Assembly (NCBI GenBank): GCA_003695085.1
Contig: RFIV01000105.1
Span: forward strand, 1-13,496
Source: Gammaproteobacteria bacterium
GTDB lineage: Bacteria; Pseudomonadota; Gammaproteobacteria; Pseudomonadales; Oleiphilaceae
Reading direction: 5' to 3'
Length of the DNA: 13,496 nucleotides
Below the pieces are notes generated by a model. It was not told the DNA's origin. It saw only the letters and a list, made by a program, of their open reading frames with translations, and searched no databases. Below are positions 8,273 through 13,496 of this stretch, one piece after another. Position numbers and translations under genes: made by a program. Position 1 is the stretch's first letter; every line of letters starts with the position of its first letter.

Positions 8273-8707
8273 TTAGTCCTCTACTTTTCCGCCAGCCGCT
8301 TCGATGGCCGCACGCGCACCCTTGGTGACGCCCAGACCCTTCACGGTGACTGCCCGGTTAATTTCGCCGGACAGGATAACACGGGCTTCCCGCGTTGCAA
8401 CATTGACCAAGCCTGCACGTTTGAGTGCACCCAGGTCGATCACGTCCTCTTCCACCTTGTTCAGCTCGAACAGACGGATTTCATCGACGTACTGCCCCTT
8501 GCGGCTGGTAAAGCCGAACTTCGGCAGACGCCGCTGCAGAGGCTGCTGACCGCCTTCGAAACCTGGTGCTACACCGCCACCAGAGCGGGACTTCATACCC
8601 TTGTGACCACGGCCACCCGTCTTGCCCAGGCCGGAACCAATACCACGACCGACACGCTTGGCCGCACGCTTGGCTCCTTCTGCCGGCTTGAGAGTATTCA
8701 GACGCAT
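8273..8707 (-). CDS. rplO: 50S ribosomal protein L15 (uL15)
   Basis: Late-assembly large-subunit protein that threads a long basic N-terminal extension through 23S rRNA. It has 144 residues, identical in length to E. coli. The N-terminus [20 protein letters not shown], the glycine/arginine-rich stretch [20 protein letters not shown] and the [17 protein letters not shown] signature are all visible. The C-terminal globular part ends AAGGKVED. Its ATG is separated from the rpmD stop by one nucleotide (TAACATG), and its own stop abuts the secY ATG. Confidence 0.98.
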   Translation of the reverse strand: MRLNTLKPAEGAKRAAKRVGRGIGSGLGKTGGRGHKGMKSRSGGGVAPGFEGGQQPLQRRLPKFGFTSRKGQYVDEIRLFELNKVEEDVIDLGALKRAGLVNVATREARVILSGEINRAVTVKGLGVTKGARAAIEAAGGKVED

Positions 8708-8708
8708 G

Positions 8709-8894
8709 TTACTCTCCTTCTACTTTAACCATGTAGCTGACTTTGTTAATCATGCCGCGCACGGAAGGCGTATCTTCCACCTCGACGGTATGACCGATTT
8801 TACGCAAGCCCAGACCCTTGACGCAGAGACGCGCCTTGGGCTTCTCGGAGATCGGGCTCTTGATCAGAGTGACTCGAATGGTTTTGGCTACCAT
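8709..8894 (-). CDS. rpmD: 50S ribosomal protein L30 (uL30)
   Basis: Small large-subunit protein of the bacterial (short) uL30 type. It has 61 residues (E. coli 59). The core [20 protein letters not shown] and the segment [13 protein letters not shown] match the family closely. The reading frame begins [10 protein letters not shown], one residue longer than E. coli at the N-terminus. It starts 3 nt after the rpsE stop and ends 1 nt before rplO, within the spc operon. Confidence 0.96.
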   Translation of the reverse strand: MVAKTIRVTLIKSPISEKPKARLCVKGLGLRKIGHTVEVEDTPSVRGMINKVSYMVKVEGE

Positions 8895-8897
8895 GGC

Positions 8898-9398
8898 TTA
8901 CTCCAGAATATCCTGTACGCTCTTGCCACGCTTGGCCGCGATCTCTTCAGGTGCCTGCATTTGCGAAAGCCCCTTGATCGTTGCCCGCACGACATTGACG
9001 GGGTTGGTGGAACCGTAGCACTTGGCGAGCACGTTCTGAATACCAGCAACTTCCAGAACAGCACGCATTGCACCACCGGCAATGATTCCGGTACCTTCGG
9101 ACGCGGGCTGCATGTAAACCTTGGAGGCGCCATGCGCAGCCTTGACCGGATACTGAAGGGTCGTCCCGTTCAGACGTACATTGACCATGTTCTTCTTGGC
9201 CGCATCCATCGCCTTGGCGATCGCCGCCGGCACTTCACGCGCCTTGCCACGACCAAAACCTACGCGACCATTGCCGTCACCCACCACCGTCAGCGCGGTG
9301 AAGGAGAAAATACGACCGCCCTTGACCACCTTGGCCACACGGTTCACCTGTACCAGCTTCTCCTGAAGCTCGGTGCCTTTTTGCTCAACTGTGGACAT
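8898..9398 (-). CDS. rpsE: 30S ribosomal protein S5 (uS5)
   Basis: Small-subunit body protein at the mRNA entry site, involved in decoding fidelity. It has 166 residues (E. coli 167). The double-stranded-RNA-binding S5 N-terminal domain is clear from [19 protein letters not shown] through [18 protein letters not shown]. The loop VKGGRIFSF has the usual sequence of spectinomycin-sensitive proteins, without the alterations known from resistant mutants. The C-terminal domain includes [20 protein letters not shown] and [14 protein letters not shown]. Short gaps (10 nt to rplR, 3 nt to rpmD) fit co-transcription and coupling. Confidence 0.98.
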   Translation of the reverse strand: MSTVEQKGTELQEKLVQVNRVAKVVKGGRIFSFTALTVVGDGNGRVGFGRGKAREVPAAIAKAMDAAKKNMVNVRLNGTTLQYPVKAAHGASKVYMQPASEGTGIIAGGAMRAVLEVAGIQNVLAKCYGSTNPVNVVRATIKGLSQMQAPEEIAAKRGKSVQDILE

Positions 9399-9408
9399 GA
9401 CCTACCCC

Positions 9409-9759
9409 TTAGAATTCCAGACCGTTTTCACGCGCGGCATCGGCAAGTGCCTTGATGCGACCGTGATACCGGAAACCGGAACGGTCAAATGCCACCTTTG
9501 TAATCCCCGCAGCCTTGGCCTTTTCTGCGATCATCGCGCCCACCTTCTTGGCGGCTTCGATGTTGCCGGTCTGACCGTCGCGCAGTGCCTTGTCGACCGT
9601 TGAAGCGGCCGCCAGCACCTTGCTGCCATCTGCAGTGGTGATCTGTGCATAAATATGCCGGGGAGTACGGTTGACGCACAGCCGCTCGACACCCAGTTCG
9701 CGGATTTTGTAGCGAGTCCGCTTAGCTCGACGAATTCTGGCGATTTTTTTCTCGTTCAT
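9409..9759 (-). CDS. rplR: 50S ribosomal protein L18 (uL18)
   Basis: 5S rRNA-binding protein that works with L5 to install the central protuberance. It has 116 residues (E. coli 117). A basic N-terminus ([20 protein letters not shown]) is followed by [15 protein letters not shown]. The C-terminal part [20 protein letters not shown] and [20 protein letters not shown] is the most conserved block of the family. The gene lies 9 nt after rplF and 10 nt before rpsE. Confidence 0.97.
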   Translation of the reverse strand: MNEKKIARIRRAKRTRYKIRELGVERLCVNRTPRHIYAQITTADGSKVLAAASTVDKALRDGQTGNIEAAKKVGAMIAEKAKAAGITKVAFDRSGFRYHGRIKALADAARENGLEF

Positions 9760-9768
9760 GGCCGTGCC

Positions 9769-10302
9769 TTACTTCTTCTTAGCTTCTTTGATTCGAACAA
9801 TTTCGTCAGCGTAACGCACACCCTTGCCCTTGTAAGGCTCGGGCGGACGAATGGCGCGGATATCCGCAGCCACCTGGCCGACGCGCTGCTTGTCGATACC
9901 TTTCAGGACGATTTCAGTCTGACTGGGTGTTTCAGCATCCACACCTTCAGGCAGGTTGAAGTCGACCGGATGGGAGAAACCGAGAGACAGGTTCAGTACA
10001 CGCCCCTTGGCCTGAGCACGATAACCTACGCCGACGAGCTGCAGCTTGCGCTCGAAGCCCTGGCTGACGCCGGTTACCATGTTGTTTACCAATGCACGCG
10101 TGGTACCGGCCATGGCGTTGGCCTGCTTGCCACCGTTGCGCGCCTTGAAAGTCAGAGTGTTCTCTTCCTGGCTGACTTCCACATCGCTGTGGATAGACAT
10201 GCTCAGGGTGCCCTTTGCGCCCTTCACTTCGATGACGCCGCCTTCCAGCTTTACAGTCACTCCGGCGGGCAACGCTACTGGGTTCTTCGCTACTCGAGAC
10301 AT
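9769..10302 (-). CDS. rplF: 50S ribosomal protein L6 (uL6)
   Basis: Large-subunit protein near the factor-binding site and the sarcin-ricin loop. It has 177 residues, the E. coli length, starting [20 protein letters not shown] and ending [11 protein letters not shown]. The two tandem L6 folds are visible: residues ~1-80, ending near [19 protein letters not shown], and ~85-177 with [20 protein letters not shown] and [24 protein letters not shown] sequence followed by [14 protein letters not shown]. An ideal Shine-Dalgarno AGGAGGT (10308-10314) overlaps the rpsH stop codon TAG, so ribosomes finishing S8 are well placed to start L6. Confidence 0.98.
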   Translation of the reverse strand: MSRVAKNPVALPAGVTVKLEGGVIEVKGAKGTLSMSIHSDVEVSQEENTLTFKARNGGKQANAMAGTTRALVNNMVTGVSQGFERKLQLVGVGYRAQAKGRVLNLSLGFSHPVDFNLPEGVDAETPSQTEIVLKGIDKQRVGQVAADIRAIRPPEPYKGKGVRYADEIVRIKEAKKK

Positions 10303-10312
10303 TGCCTACCTC

Positions 10313-10705
10313 CTAGAATACGGTGCAGATTACTTCGCCACCCACACCCGCCTGACGTGCGGCCTTGTCAGTCATCAGGCCCTTGGATGTGGATACAATG
10401 GCAATCCCCAGGCCACCGTTGACTTTCGGCAGCTCCTCGACGCCACGATACTGACGCAGCCCCGGACGACTGAAGCGCTTGATCTCTTCAATAACCGGCT
10501 TGCCCTGGAAGTATTTCAGGGTAATGGTCAGCTCAGGCTTGGTCCCTTCGGCGACTTCGAACCCGTTAATATAGCCTTCTTCCTTGAGAAGGCTGGCGAT
10601 GGCGACCTTCAGCTTAGAAGACGGCATGGTGACCGTTTCCTTTTCCGCCATCTGGGCATTGCGAATACGTGTGAACATATCCGCAAGAGTGTCTTGCATG
10701 CTCAT
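10313..10705 (-). CDS. rpsH: 30S ribosomal protein S8 (uS8)
   Basis: Primary 16S rRNA-binding protein of the central domain; in E. coli it is also the translational repressor of the spc operon. It has 130 residues, the E. coli length. The N-terminus [18 protein letters not shown], the segment [20 protein letters not shown] and the C-terminal [15 protein letters not shown] plus [20 protein letters not shown] are all characteristic. AGGAG (10716-10720) precedes the ATG by 10 nt. The 65-nt gap before it is unusually wide for this cluster and holds a perfect hairpin. Autoregulation here is inferred from the family. Confidence 0.98.
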   Translation of the reverse strand: MSMQDTLADMFTRIRNAQMAEKETVTMPSSKLKVAIASLLKEEGYINGFEVAEGTKPELTITLKYFQGKPVIEEIKRFSRPGLRQYRGVEELPKVNGGLGIAIVSTSKGLMTDKAARQAGVGGEVICTVF

Positions 10706-10735
10706 TTAAATCTTACTCCTGCGTTTTAGTTGTGC

Positions 10736-10756
10736 AGCAGGGCACCTGGCCCTGCT
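10736..10756 (-). other. Perfect 8-bp hairpin in the rpsN-rpsH gap
   Basis: On the minus strand AGCAGGGC, a 5-nt loop CAGGT and GCCCTGCT form a perfect stem-loop, 14 nt after the rpsN stop and 30 nt before the rpsH start. No U tract follows, so it does not look like a terminator. It may be an mRNA stability or processing element, or a regulatory RNA structure controlling S8 output; the sequence alone does not decide. Confidence 0.6.
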
Positions 10757-10770
10757 TACCAACGGATGAC

Positions 10771-11076
10771 TTACCAGCTGGCCTTCTTCAGACCCGGAAC
10801 GTCACCCTTCATGGCAGCCTCACGCAACTTGATGCGTGACAGCTTGAACTTGCGAAGCACCGCGTGCGGACGGCCGGTCAGCTGACAGCGGCGCTGCAGA
10901 CGTGCCGGGCTGGCGTTGCGCGGCAGTTTCTGCAGTTTTTGCTGAGCTTCCCAACGCTCTTCATCGCTGGTGTTCGGGTTCTTGATGATCGCCTTGAGTT
11001 CCGCCCGCTTGGCGGCATACTTGGCGACGGTTTTTTCGCGCTTGAGCTCGCGATTGATCATGGATACCTTGGCCAT
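10771..11076 (-). CDS. rpsN: 30S ribosomal protein S14 (uS14, zinc-free long form)
   Basis: Small-subunit head protein. It has 101 residues, matching the long E. coli form, and lacks the CxxC...CxxC zinc ribbon of the short 61-residue form (only one Cys, in [15 protein letters not shown]). Conserved segments are [50 protein letters not shown] and the terminal [11 protein letters not shown]. It starts 9 nt after rplE. A 65-nt spacer with a stem-loop separates it from rpsH. Confidence 0.98.
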   Translation of the reverse strand: MAKVSMINRELKREKTVAKYAAKRAELKAIIKNPNTSDEERWEAQQKLQKLPRNASPARLQRRCQLTGRPHAVLRKFKLSRIKLREAAMKGDVPGLKKASW

Positions 11077-11085
11077 GATGCCTCC

Positions 11086-11625
11086 TTACTTACGGAACGG
11101 GAAGTTGAAAGCCCGCAGCAGCGCGCGACCTTCTTCATCGGTCTCGGCCGTGGTAGTGATGGTGATATCCATCCCACGCACTCGATCGATCTTGTCATAA
11201 TCGATCTCCGGGAAGATGATCTGCTCACGCACACCCATGGAATAGTTGCCGCGCCCGTCGAATGACTTGGGGTTCAGGCCCCGGAAGTCGCGCACACGCG
11301 GGATGGCAACATCCACCAGGCGCTCCAGGAATTCCCACATGCGATCACCACGGAGCGTGACCTTGCAACCGATGGGGAAGCCCTGACGAATCTTGAAGCC
11401 GGCAACGGACTTGCGCGCCTTGGTGACCAGCGCTTTCTGTCCGGCGATCTTTTCAAGATCTGCCACGGCGGACTCGATCTGCTTCTTGTCGCCCAGGGCT
11501 TCGCCTACGCCCATGTTCAGGGTGATTTTGGTAATACGAGGTACCTGCATCACGTTCTTGTAACCCATCTCCTTGATGAGCGCAGGCACGACCTCGTTGC
11601 GATAAAACTCTTTATATCTGGCCAT
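11086..11625 (-). CDS. rplE: 50S ribosomal protein L5 (uL5)
   Basis: 5S rRNA-binding protein of the central protuberance that contacts P-site tRNA. It has 179 residues, the E. coli length. Recognisable stretches are [60 protein letters not shown] and [20 protein letters not shown], with a C-terminal [20 protein letters not shown]. It begins 18 nt after rplX. In E. coli the S8 repressor site lies around the rplX-rplE junction; I could not recognise an equivalent structure here by eye. Confidence 0.98.
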   Translation of the reverse strand: MARYKEFYRNEVVPALIKEMGYKNVMQVPRITKITLNMGVGEALGDKKQIESAVADLEKIAGQKALVTKARKSVAGFKIRQGFPIGCKVTLRGDRMWEFLERLVDVAIPRVRDFRGLNPKSFDGRGNYSMGVREQIIFPEIDYDKIDRVRGMDITITTTAETDEEGRALLRAFNFPFRK

Positions 11626-11643
11626 TGTCTTACCACCCGGATC

Positions 11644-11961
11644 TTATTGATCGACCGCTTCTTGGGTCGATTTGAAAATTCGGATTTTCTTCCCGTCTTC
11701 CAGAATGCGGAAGCCAACGCGATCCGCCTTGTTGGTCTTGGGATTGAAAATCGCCACATTGGACGCCTGGATGGGCGCTTCCTTTTCAACGATGCCGCCG
11801 GGCGCACCGGTCAGGGGGTTGGGCTTGGTATGGCGCTTGACCATATTGATGCCGGAAACGACCAGACGACCGTCTTCACGCACCTTTACGACCTTGCCCC
11901 GCTTACCCTTGTCCTTGCCGGCAATAACAATGACTTCGTCATTCTTGCGAATTTTTTTCAT
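11644..11961 (-). CDS. rplX: 50S ribosomal protein L24 (uL24)
   Basis: Assembly-initiator protein of the large subunit, located near the polypeptide exit. It has 105 residues (E. coli 104). A KOW motif occupies the N-terminus ([20 protein letters not shown], then [20 protein letters not shown]), followed by [20 protein letters not shown], the conserved L24 block. The C-terminal [20 protein letters not shown] is also typical. It begins 13 nt after the rplN stop. Confidence 0.97.
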   Translation of the reverse strand: MKKIRKNDEVIVIAGKDKGKRGKVVKVREDGRLVVSGINMVKRHTKPNPLTGAPGGIVEKEAPIQASNVAIFNPKTNKADRVGFRILEDGKKIRIFKSTQEAVDQ

Positions 11962-11974
11962 GACCTGTGATCTC

Positions 11975-12343
11975 CTACAGAACTTCCGGTGCCAGCGAAA
12001 TGATCTTCATGAACTTTTCGCCACGCAGTTCGCGGGTTACAGGCCCAAAAATACGGGTACCAATCGGTTGCTCCTGGTTGTTCAGCAGCACCGCCGCATT
12101 GCCATCAAACTTGATCAGCGAACCGTCAGGACGACGTACACCCTTGCGTGTACGAACGACCACGGCGTTCATCACCTGACCTTTTTTCACCTTGCCGCGA
12201 GGAATGGCTTCTTTAACGGTCACCTTGATCACGTCACCAATATTTGCGTACCGGCGGTGTGACCCACCCAGTACCTTGATACACATGACACGGCGAGCCC
12301 CGCTGTTATCAGCCACATCCAACATGGTTTGTGCTTGAATCAT
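11975..12343 (-). CDS. rplN: 50S ribosomal protein L14 (uL14)
   Basis: Large-subunit protein that forms intersubunit bridges with 16S rRNA; first gene of the spc operon. It has 122 residues (E. coli 123), starting [20 protein letters not shown], followed by [20 protein letters not shown] and [20 protein letters not shown], and ending in [20 protein letters not shown]. The ribosome-binding site AGGTGGAG lies in the 39-nt gap after rpsQ. A candidate spc promoter overlaps the rpsQ stop just upstream. Confidence 0.98.
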   Translation of the reverse strand: MIQAQTMLDVADNSGARRVMCIKVLGGSHRRYANIGDVIKVTVKEAIPRGKVKKGQVMNAVVVRTRKGVRRPDGSLIKFDGNAAVLLNNQEQPIGTRIFGPVTRELRGEKFMKIISLAPEVL

Positions 12344-12374
12344 TGGGCTTTCTCCACCTGCTAGCTAAAACAGA

Positions 12375-12387
12375 ACGCGCGATTATA
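12375..12387 (-). promoter_or_regulatory. Candidate spc-operon promoter -10 with GC-rich discriminator
   Basis: On the minus strand a perfect -10 hexamer TATAAT (12382-12387) overlaps the last codon and stop of rpsQ and is followed by CGCGCG. In E. coli the spc promoter also lies in the rpsQ-rplN interval. A GC-rich discriminator after the -10 is a known trait of promoters under stringent control. No good -35 is seen at 16-18 nt (TATCGT at 17 nt), so the call rests on the -10, the discriminator and the position. The leader would be about 30 nt. Confidence 0.5.
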
Positions 12388-12649
12388 CCTTAACTGCGCG
12401 CTCAACGATATCGACCAGCTTCCACGCCTTCTGCTTGGAAATAGGACGCGTTTCGGCGATTACCACTGTATCTCCGATACGGCAGGCATTCTGCTCGTCA
12501 TGCGCCTTCAGCTTGGTGGAACGCTTTACATATTTGCCATAAATCGGGTGCTTGACCTTGCGCTCTACCATGACAACGATGGACTTGTCCATCTTGTCGC
12601 TCACGACCTTGCCGGTCAGTGTGCGCACTTTCTTTTCTGTTTCTGCCAT
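12383..12649 (-). CDS. rpsQ: 30S ribosomal protein S17 (uS17)
   Basis: Early-binding small-subunit protein with an OB fold; last gene of the S10 operon. It has 88 residues (E. coli 84). The key segments are [40 protein letters not shown] and the signature block [20 protein letters not shown]. It starts 2 nt after the rpmC stop (TGA). Its terminal codons overlap a perfect -10 hexamer for the next operon. Confidence 0.98.
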   Translation of the reverse strand: MAETEKKVRTLTGKVVSDKMDKSIVVMVERKVKHPIYGKYVKRSTKLKAHDEQNACRIGDTVVIAETRPISKQKAWKLVDIVERAVKV

Positions 12650-12651
12650 GT

Positions 12652-12843
12652 TCAGTCACCCGCCTTCTCAGTCAGAACTGTTTTAACCCGCGCAATGTCA
12701 CGACGCACCTGCTTCATCAGGTGTGTCTGGTTCAGCTGACCCGTGGCCTTGCGCATACGCAGATTGAACTGCTGCTTGAGCAGCTCAAGCAGCTCCTTCT
12801 TAAGCTCTTCTACGCTCTTGTTTCTCAACTCTGCAGCTTTCAT
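12652..12843 (-). CDS. rpmC: 50S ribosomal protein L29 (uL29)
   Basis: Small helical large-subunit protein near the polypeptide exit, part of the docking platform for trigger factor and SRP. It has 63 residues, the E. coli length: [20 protein letters not shown], then [20 protein letters not shown] and [20 protein letters not shown]. Two long helices are predicted from the heptad-like Leu/Lys pattern. The ATG overlaps the rplP stop codon by one base (TAATG), a strong sign of translational coupling. Confidence 0.97.
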   Translation of the reverse strand: MKAAELRNKSVEELKKELLELLKQQFNLRMRKATGQLNQTHLMKQVRRDIARVKTVLTEKAGD

Positions 12844-13256
12844 TACATCACCGTCCGCTTAACGAAAGTTGTCGGAACCGGCAGTTTGGCTGCGGCGAGC
12901 TGGAAAGCTTCGCGCGCCACGTCTTCTGCCACCCCTTCCATTTCATAGAGCATCTTGCCCGGCTGGATTTCTGCCACCCAGTACTCGACAGAACCCTTAC
13001 CCTTACCCATCCGCACTTCCAGCGGCTTCTTGGTAATCGGCTTGTCCGGGAACACGCGAATCCAGATCTTGCCACCCCGCTTGATACGACGGTTCATCGC
13101 ACGACGGGCAGCCTCGATCTGGCGCGCAGTGATGCGGCCACGCCCTGTAGCCTTCAGGCCGTACTCACCGAAGCTGACCTTGTTCCCACGGAACGCCAGG
13201 CCGGTGTTACGCCCTTTCTGCAGTTTCCTGAATTTTGTACGCTTAGGTTGCAACAT
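12843..13256 (-). CDS. rplP: 50S ribosomal protein L16 (uL16)
   Basis: Large-subunit protein next to the A-site tRNA elbow, needed late in assembly. It has 137 residues (E. coli 136). Characteristic segments are [76 protein letters not shown] and the C-terminal [18 protein letters not shown]82 corresponds to E. coli R81, the arginine hydroxylated by the YcfD/RoxA oxygenase; whether it is modified here is unknown. The gene starts 11 nt after rpsC and shares one base with the rpmC start. Confidence 0.98.
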   Translation of the reverse strand: MLQPKRTKFRKLQKGRNTGLAFRGNKVSFGEYGLKATGRGRITARQIEAARRAMNRRIKRGGKIWIRVFPDKPITKKPLEVRMGKGKGSVEYWVAEIQPGKMLYEMEGVAEDVAREAFQLAAAKLPVPTTFVKRTVM

Positions 13257-13267
13257 GATAGTGCCCC

Positions 13268-13496
13268 TTATCGACTGCCTTTAGAACCTTTCTTCTTGGA
13301 CGCAGCACTCTTTTCAGCACGCACCTGCTCGATGCCGCCCAGAACCTCGCCCTTGAAAATCCATACCTTGACGCCAATGACACCGTAGGTGGTATGCGCC
13401 TCATGCGTCGCATAATCAATATCCGCCCTCAGTGTGTGCAGAAGGACGCGGCCTTCTTGGTTCTATTCGGTACGCGCAGTTTAGGCTCCACGATGG
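13268..13496 (-). CDS. rpsC: 30S ribosomal protein S3 (uS3), C-terminal fragment, 5' part outside window and damaged at the edge
   Basis: S3 is a head protein at the mRNA entry channel with helicase activity. Reading back from the TAA at 13268-13270, 64 residues are open and match the S3 C-terminus: [40 protein letters not shown] and a basic tail ending KKKGSKGSR. Beyond 13462 the same frame meets TAG (13463-13465) and TAA (13481-13483). Yet the recognisable S3 words GA-TARTE and QEGRV persist around them in frame, where the family has GAEIARTEWYREGRVPL. Tryptophan is replaced by TAG, a probable Glu codon by TAA, and Tyr, Arg and Pro by Asn, Gln and Leu. I read this as poor sequence at the end of a contig and not as a true pseudogene, because rpsC is essential and its operon is intact. 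Confidence 0.9.

Noticed and set aside
13463..13483. Stop-codon reassignment or readthrough in rpsC
   Set aside because: Two different stops (TAG and TAA) occur beside non-synonymous changes at conserved positions only at the window end, while all three stop codons terminate other genes here normally; sequence error explains it better.
1..13496. CRISPR arrays, insertion sequences, prophage, tRNA or rRNA genes, or a new defence system
   Set aside because: I looked for direct-repeat arrays, terminal inverted repeats with transposase-like frames, and tRNA/rRNA-like segments and saw none; the window is filled by core genes with short spacers.

Overview
The window is a stretch of a gammaproteobacterial chromosome (not an enteric one) carrying the main ribosomal-protein locus, from the end of the S10 operon to rplQ, followed by uvrA and a divergently transcribed MFS transporter. 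The assignment rests on three observations. The ribosomal proteins and UvrA align almost residue for residue, and in length, with the E. coli proteins as I remember them. The gene order is the classical S10-spc-alpha order. The rplQ / uvrA / YajR-type MFS neighbourhood resembles the one in Pseudomonas and relatives, where ssb follows the transporter. Base composition is moderately GC-rich throughout, with no region that looks foreign. No genus can be named from the sequence alone.

Layout. 1-746 (-): an MFS transporter that runs off the left edge. 747-903: a divergent intergenic region with a candidate promoter for each flanking gene and a LexA-like box in front of uvrA. 904-3732 (+): uvrA, complete. 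3733-3873: convergent spacer with a symmetrical bidirectional terminator; the 84 bases before it hold nothing I can recognise. 3874-6724 (-): the alpha operon, rpsM-rpsK-rpsD-rpoA-rplQ. 6725-6817: a short region where the terminator of the upstream operon and the probable alpha-operon promoter are superimposed. 6818-12343 (-): the spc operon, rplN-rplX-rplE-rpsN-rpsH-rplF-rplR-rpsE-rpmD-rplO-secY-rpmJ. 12344-12390: a probable spc promoter at the rpsQ/rplN junction. 12383-13496 (-): the tail of the S10 operon, (rpsC)-rplP-rpmC-rpsQ; rpsC runs off the right edge.

Twenty-one ribosomal-locus genes are read leftward as three adjoining transcription units with very tight junctions (1-nt overlap, zero gap, or gaps of a few bases). 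They supply ribosomal subunits, the RNA polymerase alpha subunit and the SecY translocon channel together. uvrA is read towards them and stopped by the shared terminator; its promoter suggests SOS control.

I found no new biological system: this is core housekeeping DNA. The points worth a second look are small. (1) The last ~55 bases of the window break rpsC with two in-frame stops and clustered substitutions while keeping frame, which looks like poor sequence at a contig end rather than biology. (2) The -10 element of the alpha-operon promoter lies in the loop of the preceding operon's terminator. (3) A one-mismatch LexA box overlaps the uvrA promoter. (4) A consensus -10 with a GC-rich discriminator overlaps the rpsQ stop codon. 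(5) A perfect 8-bp hairpin sits between rpsN and rpsH. (6) The alpha-operon leader is too short for an E. coli-type S4 pseudoknot.
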